Positions 1 to 7,033 of a DNA stretch of 10,373 nucleotides are shown piece after piece. A program made the translations under genes and the position numbers. The stretch comes from Cytophagaceae bacterium (GTDB lineage Bacteria; Bacteroidota; Bacteroidia; Cytophagales; Flexibacteraceae), in contig CANHWS010000107.1 in the NCBI GenBank assembly GCA_947464365.1, forward strand, positions 1 to 10,373, read 5' to 3'. Every line of letters begins with the position of its first letter. Position 1 is the stretch's first letter. Below the pieces are notes generated by a model that saw nothing but the letters and a program-made list of their open reading frames with translations, did not search any database and was not told the origin of the DNA.

Positions 1-1017
1 ACCCAGCTCGAACGGTGTGCCGAACAGCCCAGGGTGGTCATACTTAATGTTGAGCCTTTGGCTTTCGGGTTTGATGCTCTGCCAGTCCAGGATCATCGTT
101 TTGCCCGTCCTGAACAGGTTATGGAGCTGTAGCCGCAGCTCACCCGTCACCAATAGTTGGCCCTGATTGACCTCATTGGGCAGTAGCCCCACCACCCCAT
201 CCACCTGATTGCAGGCGCGGTTATTGGCATAAAGGGTCGGCTGGGCGATGCGGTTCCGGAACCGAATCTCGATCGGTTGGGTAGTGCTGAGCCAGGGCAG
301 TTGGGATAAGGCCGCATTGGCCTGCAACACCCGTTGGCTGCTAAATGGCGTATTCGGCGCCATCCGCAGATATCGCTCTAGCCAGCTAAGCTCCACCTTG
401 AGGTCACCCGCGATCTGCATGGTATCATACCGAATCAATGGCCCCGTTACCAGCTGCAGATTCGCAGCCAACGAGACATCAGGACCAGCATGGCCTACAT
501 CTTGCACCTGCCGCAAGGAGTCTAACGACATTGTCGCAAACGGATAACCCTGTTGGTCAGCATGTTCAACCAGCCGCCGCTGAATCGACACAATCTCACT
601 CGGTTTGATGCGCTCGCCCACCAACCTAGTCGGGATCACTCCGATTTCCGCTAGCCAAGACTGAGGGACATTGCCACCCCCTAACCGTGCCCATTGGTAC
701 GCTGGGCCGAGGTGCCACGTCTGGTAGATGGTATCCTGGCCAATCCGATAAGCCCCAGCCTGCGCCTCGAGATGCCCCATAGCCCAAAGCTCTGTCTGTT
801 GCCGCACCAAGGTCGCCCGCCGCATGGTGCTATCTCCCACCTTTACAATCGGGATCAGCGCAGCAATAGCCGCCTCAGGATTGCCTCTATCGGCAGCGGG
901 GCCAGCCATAACGGGGCAAATCACCCAATTAGGCCGGTCAGCCTGTTGCTGTGCATACAACCCAGACAAGGCCCCAAACACAACTAGCAAGGTCAACCCC
1001 GCCCGAAACAAACCCAT
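1..1017 (-). CDS. Omp85/TamA-like outer-membrane protein with POTRA domains, N-terminal part (runs off left edge)
   Basis: The frame is open from an ATG at 1017 to the window edge, giving 339 residues without a stop. The protein starts with a Sec signal peptide: a short basic start, a hydrophobic core around residues 7-20, and a likely cut after GLYA near residue 22. Residues about 142-262 resemble POTRA units. They include GYPFATMSLDSL (157-168), as in the helix-strand part of POTRA folds, then LVTGPLIRYDTMQIAGD (189-205). Residues 260-339 look like the start of a 16-strand Omp85 barrel (LYANNRACNQVDGVVGLLPN, then short amphipathic strands). Family members insert or export proteins at the outer membrane; the substrate here cannot be told. 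The frame also stays open upstream to 1149 with no ATG, so 1017 was chosen for its signal peptide. No clear promoter was found. Family assignment is from remembered consensus patterns. Confidence 0.8.
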   Translation of the reverse strand, partial: MGLFRAGLTLLVVFGALSGLYAQQQADRPNWVICPVMAGPAADRGNPEAAIAALIPIVKVGDSTMRRATLVRQQTELWAMGHLEAQAGAYRIGQDTIYQTWHLGPAYQWARLGGGNVPQSWLAEIGVIPTRLVGERIKPSEIVSIQRRLVEHADQQGYPFATMSLDSLRQVQDVGHAGPDVSLAANLQLVTGPLIRYDTMQIAGDLKVELSWLERYLRMAPNTPFSSQRVLQANAALSQLPWLSTTQPIEIRFRNRIAQPTLYANNRACNQVDGVVGLLPNEVNQGQLLVTGELRLQLHNLFRTGKTMILDWQSIKPESQRLNIKYDHPGLFGTPFELG

Positions 1018-1336
1018 CCGCAGCCAAGACCCAGCCACCAGCCCAGCGGACTGCCAGCATAGCAAACAACGGATATGGATCAGATTTGGCAACACGGCAA
1101 AGGTCAGCAAAAGCAGGACGTAATATAACGCCTGGCTAGGGCCAATATGCTAAGCCAGAGCCCAATCCGGTCATTGTTATCAGGTAAGGACCGAACAAAT
1201 CAGCCCCTAGGCAGTTGTCCTGATAGCATATTAGCAATACCCAACCCGATGCCTGTTGGCCACAAAGCACTGCAATTGGCCCAATACGGCGCAGACCATA
1301 CCATTTTTATACAACATTTTTGATACGACTCTCCTT
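1018..1336. other. Divergent intergenic region with small inverted repeats
   Basis: This 319-base gap lies between the starts of two divergent genes. It holds a perfect 9-base inverted repeat (AATATGCTA at 1144-1152 and its complement at 1224-1232). A 7-base pair lies inside it (TATCAGG at 1178-1184 and CCTGATA at 1219-1225). The two right arms overlap by two bases, so only one can pair fully at a time. The arms could be an operator or a weak structure, but no function can be assigned. I see no gene, RNA gene or convincing -33/-7 promoter here. Confidence 0.4.
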
Positions 1337-1804
1337 ATGACAGCCCCCACAAATGCCCGCCACTTTATCATCCGCCATGAGGTGGATGCCCCCCTTGCCC
1401 GTGTCTGGAACACCTTCGCCAACCACCCTGAGGATCTATTCAAGGCACTATCGCCACCGTTCCCAGCGGCTAAGCTCAAGGCCTTTGGTGGCACAACAGT
1501 AGGCGCCAAGGTGGAGCTCGACCTGCAATTCGGGCTCTGGACCAGCCATTGGCAAAGCATCGTAACCGAACAAGTGGTAGGCCCCGATGCCTGCTGGTTT
1601 GTGGATGAGGGCACCATCTTACCCCTCGGGATGACCTATTTCCGCCACAAACACCACCTGATTGCCAGCAGCCCTACCACCACCACCATTTGCGAGGATA
1701 TCACCCTTGCCGGCGGCAATTGGCTCACGACGATGGTGAACTACCTTGGTTTCTTGGGCCAGATGCAGATGCGGGGACGGGTTTATAAGGGATATTGGGG
1801 GTAG
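1337..1804 (+). CDS. SRPBCC-family (START/polyketide-cyclase-like) protein
   Basis: This 155-residue protein has the length and pattern of single-domain SRPBCC proteins, which form a helix-grip fold around a hydrophobic pocket. It starts with a strand and the typical VDAPLARVWNTFANHPEDL helix (about residues 16-34). A strand-rich middle follows, with FRHKHHLIASS then TTTTICEDITLAGG. A C-terminal helix includes MVNYLGFLGQMQMRGR, the long helix that closes the pocket. There is no signal peptide or membrane segment, so it is probably cytoplasmic. The ligand is unknown: family members bind lipids, polyketides or other hydrophobic molecules, and some are only stress- or toxin-related. An ATG at 1256 would add 27 residues unlike any family N-terminus, so the internal ATG at 1337 is preferred. 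It stands alone on its strand, with a terminator 45 bases downstream. Confidence 0.75.
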   Translation: MTAPTNARHFIIRHEVDAPLARVWNTFANHPEDLFKALSPPFPAAKLKAFGGTTVGAKVELDLQFGLWTSHWQSIVTEQVVGPDACWFVDEGTILPLGMTYFRHKHHLIASSPTTTTICEDITLAGGNWLTTMVNYLGFLGQMQMRGRVYKGYWG

Positions 1805-1848
1805 GTATATATTTAATTGATTGACGTTAGATGTACGGGATTCGACAC

Positions 1849-1887
1849 AAAAAAGCCCCGATGTTATTATGATATCGAGGCTCTTTT
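1849..1887. terminator. Bidirectional intrinsic terminator
   Basis: Arms at 1854-1862 and 1874-1882 pair over nine positions with one mismatch around an 11-base loop. An A run (1849-1854) precedes the hairpin and a T run (1884-1887) follows it. It sits between the stops of two convergent genes (1804 and 1907), so it can serve both strands. The U tract is longer for transcripts arriving from the minus-strand gene. Confidence 0.75.
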
Positions 1888-1906
1888 AGCAAGATCAATT
1901 AACAAA

Positions 1907-4831
1907 CTATTGTTTCACAAACCGGCGCCTTTGGATGGTGCCATTCGGTAAGGTGATTTCCACCATCCAGACCCCTTGTGCCAAATAGCCCACAGGAATC
2001 GTTTGGTTGATTGCACCTGATTGAGCATTCATTTTCATCTTCGGTAGGGAACGACCGTCCGCACCAACGATACTGACCGAAACTGCACCAGAAACGCCTT
2101 CAAGAGATAATATCAGCTCATTGTCGGCCGGATTCGGATACAGATGCAGGTTCAGATTCTTGTCAGAAGCAAGGTCCGTGACAACCGATAATGGCGGCGA
2201 CAAAACCGCACAACCTTGGCTAGATGTCAACCGCACCGTGTAGGTACCAATGCTGGTAGCCACATATTGCACGGATGTCGCTCCAGGGATCGGCGCATTG
2301 TTCAACAACCATTGTACGGTAGCACCAGTCGGGTTCACAATCTCGAGGGTATCGCTATTGCGTTGGATTGTGGGTGCTTGGGGTTGGTTGTTTATGTGGA
2401 CAGATAGCGGTGAAGAAATAGCAGAAGTGCACGATCCAGCAACTGTACGCACAGTAAATGTGCCACTCCTAGATACCTCTATTGATTGAGTCGTGGAGTC
2501 ATTTGACCAAAGATAGAAAAAACCGGTTGGGGCTGATAGTCTTACAGACCCATCCGTACACATAACAATCGGACCATTAGATGTAATAACAGGAGTCTGC
2601 GGTGGAGTACAATCAAATATCTTGACCATAAATGCGTCATAATTGCCAGCATATGTACCTTGAAATGCCCCAAAAGTTGGGAAGTTGTTCGACATGGTTA
2701 GTCCAGTAACATAAATATTGCCATACGCATCAGCGACTGCAGACCAGATAAGGTCCTCTCCCACACCACCAAGATAAGTGTTCCAAAGAAGGCTACCGCT
2801 ATCCGAATATTTAGATGCGAAACTATCATAATTACCACCACCATAACTTACCTGAAAAGCACTCCCTAATATTGGAAAGTCTACTGATTTAGTACATCCA
2901 AGCAAATAAACATTACCCGCCAAATCAAAAGCACATGACATACCTATATCCTCATTGCTGCTTCCTAATATCCTCGACCATGTAGGAATCCCGGCAGGAG
3001 AAAATTTTACTATAAATGCGTCAAAAAAACCACTGCTAGGCCCTTGAAGACCGTTCGATAGTGGAAAGTTTAATGACTTGGTTGAACCTACTAAGTAAAT
3101 ATTACCTGCAGCGTCTACATTACAAGAACGCCCAATCTCATCATCACTTCCTCCATAATAAGTTGACCAAAGAGGGATGCCTACAGACGAAATTTTTGCA
3201 ATGTAGGAATCTGTGCCACCACCTTTACTTGGCTGAAATGCGCCTATAGTGGGCAGGTCAGAAGAATATGTCCAGCAAGCTAGGTATAAGTTACCCGACA
3301 TATCCATAGCACAATAATAACCAGTATCCATTCCACTCCCACCGTAATATGTGGCCCATAAGCAACTGCCAGATGGAGAAAATTTAATTGCTAGGCAATC
3401 ATCTGCACCCATCAACGCTGTTTGAAAAGCGCTAAATATTGGAAAGTTTGGAGAATTCGTATAGCCAACAAGATATACATTTCCAAACATATCAGTTACA
3501 CAGGAGCTTGCAACATCCCTCAAACTCCCACCATAATAAGTAGCCCATATAGGATTTCCATTTTTGGAGAACTTAACCAACATAACATCATAGTCTCCTC
3601 CCGCAAATGTTGTCTGAAACGCATTAAAAACCGGCAAATTGGTAGAATTTGTACTACCAACTATGAATACATTTCCCACCAGGTCTGTGGTACATGAATT
3701 AGCAGCATCATCGTCACTACCACCATAAAAAGTTGCCCATAGACGATTACCAGTTGGCGAGAACTTTACCAAAAAAGCATCATTAACCCAACCAGGATGA
3801 TTAGAAATGAAACCACCAAACACTGGAAAGTTTGATGACCTAGTCAATCCAGCCATATAGATGTCCCCAAATACATCCATAGAACATGAAAAACTCCGAT
3901 CATAGATAATCCCCCCATAATACGTCGCCCAAGCTACACTAGGGTCGATGGTTAAAGGCAGGTCAACATTTGCACCATCAACATTAAAGCCATAGGTCTG
4001 GTTACCCAGCTCCACAAAGTTGGTTGCCAGCTTTGCCTCACCTTGGTAGCTAATGGGTTTATCCTCTACCACCTTGCCGATGGTGGTATTGATCACCAAT
4101 TCGCCTTCTTTACTCATGCTACTTTGGGCATCTTTAACCCGTAGTTTGATCTTTGAGGCATCGCTGCCTTTTGCTAGCACAAAGTCATATTTAAGCCCTT
4201 GTCCATTGCTATAAACCACCCAATCAACACCAGGATAGACATCCCTGAGGGTGAATTTTTCATAACTATGGGCGACTACCCCATTTGGGCACTGTGCCAA
4301 GTAGTAGTTTTCATAGTAGGGATTATCCTTCTGTTTCAGTAGTTCAGGCGCGGCATTAGCACCTACCAACTCCATGGTAAACCGATGGGTACTAACGCTT
4401 TTGATGCTATCCCGGTCTCGTAAGTCAGGCAAGGCTCCGGCTCCTTCTTTTGACTTGGGTCGTTCAGCACGCTCCACCTTTGTAAACACGTAATGGATGC
4501 TGTTGCCAGTCACATAGACCTGTGCCCCACCAGTACGGGCAGTAAAGAGGATCTCAGGATGGGCCATGCCTTTGGTATCTACTACTTGCCCCTTGTTTTC
4601 GATAAAAAGCAGGCTGGCTGATTTCAGGCTTTCTTTAGCAAGTGCCTCCGCTTGTGGATTTACGCTTGGTACCGAGCTAGTTGAGCGACCAAGGGCCTCA
4701 AAGGCCTTAGCAGCATAGTTGGTAGACAATAGTTGTTGGCCACCATCTTGAGCTTTTAACTTTGGAGAGGCAAATGTATTGGCAAAACAAGCCAATGCTA
4801 ACAAACAGAAATGGAGAAAAGGTTGCTTCAT
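1907..4831 (-). CDS. Secreted seven-bladed SBBP propeller protein with DUF7948-like N-terminus and T9SS sorting domain
   Basis: This is a complete 974-residue protein. Residues 1-27 are a Sec signal peptide (core CLLALACFANTF, likely cut after KLKA). Residues about 74-296 match the DUF7948-type region that usually precedes SBBP repeats (LLFIENKGQ at 74-82, ending LPLTIDPSVAW). Seven SBBP units follow, their leading Trp at 301, 365, 429, 492, 555, 618 and 683, each carrying W(A/S)TYYGG, D..GN(V/I)Y and FP motifs. Seven units make one complete beta-propeller. Two Ig/PKD-like modules (about 745-813 and 815-885) come next, then a T9SS type A domain (about 896-974; LYPNPADNEL to RRRFVKQ). The protein is therefore likely exported by Sec, passed through a T9SS and attached to or released from the cell surface. 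A binding or scaffold role is inferred; no catalytic motif is visible. Six of seven blades carry a cysteine at the same position. The propeller has lower GC at third codon positions than the flanking domains. Confidence 0.9.
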   Translation of the reverse strand: MKQPFLHFCLLALACFANTFASPKLKAQDGGQQLLSTNYAAKAFEALGRSTSSVPSVNPQAEALAKESLKSASLLFIENKGQVVDTKGMAHPEILFTARTGGAQVYVTGNSIHYVFTKVERAERPKSKEGAGALPDLRDRDSIKSVSTHRFTMELVGANAAPELLKQKDNPYYENYYLAQCPNGVVAHSYEKFTLRDVYPGVDWVVYSNGQGLKYDFVLAKGSDASKIKLRVKDAQSSMSKEGELVINTTIGKVVEDKPISYQGEAKLATNFVELGNQTYGFNVDGANVDLPLTIDPSVAWATYYGGIIYDRSFSCSMDVFGDIYMAGLTRSSNFPVFGGFISNHPGWVNDAFLVKFSPTGNRLWATFYGGSDDDAANSCTTDLVGNVFIVGSTNSTNLPVFNAFQTTFAGGDYDVMLVKFSKNGNPIWATYYGGSLRDVASSCVTDMFGNVYLVGYTNSPNFPIFSAFQTALMGADDCLAIKFSPSGSCLWATYYGGSGMDTGYYCAMDMSGNLYLACWTYSSDLPTIGAFQPSKGGGTDSYIAKISSVGIPLWSTYYGGSDDEIGRSCNVDAAGNIYLVGSTKSLNFPLSNGLQGPSSGFFDAFIVKFSPAGIPTWSRILGSSNEDIGMSCAFDLAGNVYLLGCTKSVDFPILGSAFQVSYGGGNYDSFASKYSDSGSLLWNTYLGGVGEDLIWSAVADAYGNIYVTGLTMSNNFPTFGAFQGTYAGNYDAFMVKIFDCTPPQTPVITSNGPIVMCTDGSVRLSAPTGFFYLWSNDSTTQSIEVSRSGTFTVRTVAGSCTSAISSPLSVHINNQPQAPTIQRNSDTLEIVNPTGATVQWLLNNAPIPGATSVQYVATSIGTYTVRLTSSQGCAVLSPPLSVVTDLASDKNLNLHLYPNPADNELILSLEGVSGAVSVSIVGADGRSLPKMKMNAQSGAINQTIPVGYLAQGVWMVEITLPNGTIQRRRFVKQ

Positions 4832-4853
4832 ATCGCATCATGAAAGGACTACA

Positions 4854-4885
4854 CAATAGTACAAACAGATTACCAGGGACACAAA
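4854..4885 (-). promoter_or_regulatory. Candidate Bacteroidota-type promoter of the SBBP gene
   Basis: On the minus strand TTTG (4882-4885) is followed by 20 bases and then TACTATTG (4854-4861), which matches TAnnTTTG at all but one fixed base. The expected transcription start is about 15 bases before the ATG at 4831. The next promoter upstream uses the same 20-base spacing. No terminator is seen after the 550-residue gene, so read-through from it is also possible. Confidence 0.45.
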
Positions 4886-4941
4886 ACCTTGCTTTAACAA
4901 AATTTTCAGCCCACCATAAAATCTAATAAACCTACCCGCAA

Positions 4942-6594
4942 TTACTCCCGTACAAACCGCGCCTGCTGCACCTTCCCACCAATGGTCGCACGAATGTGGT
5001 ACAGCCCTGGTTGCAGGCCTGATACATCTAGTTGGTTGGTTTGCTGGGTGCTCAGGACAACACGTCCAACAAGATCGGTGATGAAGATTTGGCTGGCTTC
5101 TTCCCCTTTGTCGATGATGAGTTTGTGGCTAGTTGGATTCGGGTGGATGGTGAGGGCAGGCCCATTGTGCGCAGGATCAATATTGGTGGTAGAGCTAATG
5201 TCAATAGCTGCAATGTGGTTCCTAGGCTGCCCGCCAATGCCAACGAAGCCCCCCCCTACATAAATGGTACTCCCACTGACGAAAACGGTATTTAGATAAC
5301 TATACGCACCTGGGTCCCAACTGGTCGCTAAGCCTGTGGTGGCATCGATGGCAGCTATATTGCTACGCCTTTGCCCACCGATGATGCTGAACTGCCCCCC
5401 GACATAGATTGTGCCGCCAATGAGGGCAAGAGTACTAACATAACCACTCGCACCTGGGTCCCAACTGGTCGCTAAGCCTGTGGTGGCATCGATGGCTGCT
5501 ATATTGTTACGGCTTTGCCCACCGATGCTGGTGAACTGACCCCCGACATAAATCGTATTGCCACTGACAGCGAAGGACACGACAATATCATTTGCATTCG
5601 GATTCCAACTGGTCGCTAAACCAGTAGCGGCATCTAGTGCAGCAACGTAGTTACGGCTTTGCCCGCCAATATTTGTAAATAGCCCGCCTGCATAGATATT
5701 ACTGCCGCTAATGGCAAGGGTCAAAACCCTATTATCTGCATCCGGATTCCAGCTAGTCGCTAAGCCTGTGGTAGCATCAATTGCCGCTATTCTGCGACGG
5801 CCTTGCCCGCCTATGGTGAAGAAATCACCCCCTACATAGATGGTACTGCCCCTAATAGCAAGAGTCCATATCCAATTGTTCGCATCCGGGTTCCAATTGG
5901 TCGCTAAGCCTGTACTGGCATCAATTGCTGCTATTCTGGGACGGCCTTGACCGCCAATTCTAGTAAAGCTCCCCCCTACATATATGGTACTGCCGCTGAC
6001 AGCAATAGTATTTACTAAATTATTTGGATTTGGATTCCAACTGGTAGCTAAGCCAGTGGTGGCATCAATGCCTGCCAAATGGTTACGTGTCTGTCCACCG
6101 ATGGTGGTAAACCCTCCCACAACATATACGACATTACCACTAACTACAATATCGAAAACTGCAGCATTCGCATTCGGGTTCCAAGGTGTAGCCTGTCCAT
6201 TACCAGCACTAACATTCGCCAGACCATGGCGCTGTTGCCCCGCAATATTATTAAACTTACCAAGCACGTAGAGGCTGTTCCCATTCGCCACCAAGCTATC
6301 CACCTTGCCATCAGGGTTGGGATTCCATGATGGGTCCACGGTATTGTCTGCGAGCAAGTGGGCCAGGTGGTGACGATGCACCCCAAAGACAGAGGTAAAC
6401 TCTCCTCCTATAAATCTTCCTCCTTTACCGTCTGGTACTGTGACCTTAATGTGGCCATCGGTGCAATTCTCAGGTTGGCTTGTTGGCTGTGACAATGACG
6501 CCATCGCCTCAGCCGCATAGTTGGTGGTTAGGTTAGCTGCAAAAGAGGCAAAGCTGGTCAGTAGTAGAATTAGAAGGGCGATACAGGCTTTCAT
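4942..6594 (-). CDS. Secreted 48-residue-repeat beta-propeller-like (Delta-60/DUF5122-like) protein with T9SS sorting domain
   Basis: This is a complete 550-residue protein. Residues 1-19 form a signal peptide (core CIALLILLLTSFASFA). Residues about 54-466 hold nine repeat units with an exact 48-residue period. The Trp of (S/N)W(N/D)P falls at 90, 138, 186, 234, 282, 330, 378 and 426, and the GG.F turn recurs from 62 to 446 with no insertion or deletion. The unit consensus is roughly W-N-P-N, A(V/I)SGSTIYVGG.F, IGGQ.R..IAAIDATTG. This resembles Delta-60/DUF5122 repeats and related propellers. Residues about 480-550 are a T9SS type A domain (LTIHPNPTSHKL to QARFVRE). It is probably secreted through a T9SS and displayed on the cell surface; its ligand is unknown. 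The neighbouring SBBP protein lies 110 bases downstream on the same strand and shares a TNYAA motif just after the signal peptide, suggesting related export or function. Confidence 0.88.
   Translation of the reverse strand: MKACIALLILLLTSFASFAANLTTNYAAEAMASLSQPTSQPENCTDGHIKVTVPDGKGGRFIGGEFTSVFGVHRHHLAHLLADNTVDPSWNPNPDGKVDSLVANGNSLYVLGKFNNIAGQQRHGLANVSAGNGQATPWNPNANAAVFDIVVSGNVVYVVGGFTTIGGQTRNHLAGIDATTGLATSWNPNPNNLVNTIAVSGSTIYVGGSFTRIGGQGRPRIAAIDASTGLATNWNPDANNWIWTLAIRGSTIYVGGDFFTIGGQGRRRIAAIDATTGLATSWNPDADNRVLTLAISGSNIYAGGLFTNIGGQSRNYVAALDAATGLATSWNPNANDIVVSFAVSGNTIYVGGQFTSIGGQSRNNIAAIDATTGLATSWDPGASGYVSTLALIGGTIYVGGQFSIIGGQRRSNIAAIDATTGLATSWDPGAYSYLNTVFVSGSTIYVGGGFVGIGGQPRNHIAAIDISSTTNIDPAHNGPALTIHPNPTSHKLIIDKGEEASQIFITDLVGRVVLSTQQTNQLDVSGLQPGLYHIRATIGGKVQQARFVRE
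5197..6435 (-). repeat. 144-bp tandem repeat array within the 550-residue gene
   Basis: About 8.6 copies of a 144-bp unit lie in tandem and in frame, encoding residues 54-466. Similarity is highest among the 3' copies: 5305-5352 and 5449-5496 are identical over 48 bases, exactly 144 bp apart. The copies at the 5' end of the gene have diverged more. The pattern suggests recent duplication or gene conversion at the 3' end of the array. Confidence 0.85.
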
Positions 6595-6648
6595 AGGTAA
6601 AGTCGCTTAAAATGCAGATAAATGGATGATTGAAGTGCCTCGTTATAG

Positions 6649-6680
6649 CAAATATAATCAGCCTAGGCATACCTTCCAAA
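6649..6680 (-). promoter_or_regulatory. Bacteroidota-type -33/-7 promoter of the 550-residue gene
   Basis: On the minus strand TTTG (6677-6680) is separated by 20 bases from TATATTTG (6649-6656), which matches the TAnnTTTG -7 consensus at every fixed base. Transcription would start near 6642, giving a leader of roughly 48 bases before the ATG at 6594. This is the best promoter match in the window. Confidence 0.65.
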
Positions 6681-6839
6681 AATATAATTACCGAAATAAC
6701 GGATAGTTTTCAGTTCGGCAATTGGGGAGATAGGGGTACTGGTGGTATTTGCTTAGTTATACACCCTTATCTAGCCTACAAGGTGGTCAGATGTTTTTTG
6801 GCCCCTATCATTTTTTTGAATGGTGGTCCTTTAGCTCTT

Positions 6840-6990
6840 TTGTCTGAACTCCGATTCATCGGATTGGACGGATTTTTGGGATTCGTCGGTACTCTTCCGC
6901 ACTTTGGCAGCAGGTTGCTTCATAGGGTGCCTTTACATGTCCATCCCACCAATCCGTTAAATCATTTTTCTAAAATCCGAGTTCAGACAA
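6840..6990. repeat. Inverted-repeat element, copy A
   Basis: A perfect 12-base terminal inverted repeat, TTGTCTGAACTC (6840-6851) and GAGTTCAGACAA (6979-6990), bounds an element of about 150 bp. Inside the left arm, GATT-containing units recur every nine bases. The right arm has the complementary AATC units, so the element can fold as a long imperfect hairpin. The left 52 bases match copy B at about 81% (42 of 52) and the right 43 bases at 41 of 43, in the same orientation. The middle differs. It codes for nothing recognisable and could be a non-autonomous mobile element (MITE-like) or a structural intergenic repeat. Confidence 0.75.
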
Positions 6991-7033
6991 CCTCGCAGGC
7001 AACCTTTTCTTGTGTACTTTGGTCTTGTTAACG

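Larger units (their letters stand above)
6595..7009. other. 415-base intergenic region with a promoter and repeat element A
   Basis: The region holds the promoter of the minus-strand 550-residue gene (6649-6680) and an inverted-repeat element (6840-6990). The stretch between them (about 6690-6838) is T-rich and shows only a 5-base inverted pair (CCGAA at 6691-6695, TTCGG at 6713-6717). A 133-codon plus-strand open frame crosses it but has no recognisable protein features and runs through the repeat. No promoter matching the consensus was found for the plus-strand genes that follow. Confidence 0.5.

Noticed and set aside
1018..1149. Upstream extension of the Omp85-like frame
   Set aside because: The frame is open but has no ATG, and the extension would bury the good signal peptide at 1017.
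1276..1306. TTG, 20 bases, TACCATTT as a promoter for the SRPBCC gene
   Set aside because: It has the right spacing but two mismatches at the -7 box and a partial -33 box, so it is too weak to annotate.
1256..1336. Longer start for the SRPBCC gene (ATG at 1256)
   Set aside because: The extra 27 residues have no SRPBCC character, and the family N-terminus fits the ATG at 1337.
1231..1617. Minus-strand open frame opposite the SRPBCC gene
   Set aside because: It is antisense to a well-supported gene and has no recognisable features.
1837..1844. GGGATTCG near the SRPBCC stop, as in the repeat elements
   Set aside because: Eight bases without the terminal repeats or other GATT units; chance is enough.
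6842..6893. Phased GATT units as a CRISPR array
   Set aside because: Units are nine bases with no spacers, inside one short inverted-repeat element, and no cas genes are present.
6630..7031. 133-codon plus-strand frame
   Set aside because: It crosses a promoter region and the repeat element, and the same peptide fragment recurs in copy B, showing it is translated repeat DNA.
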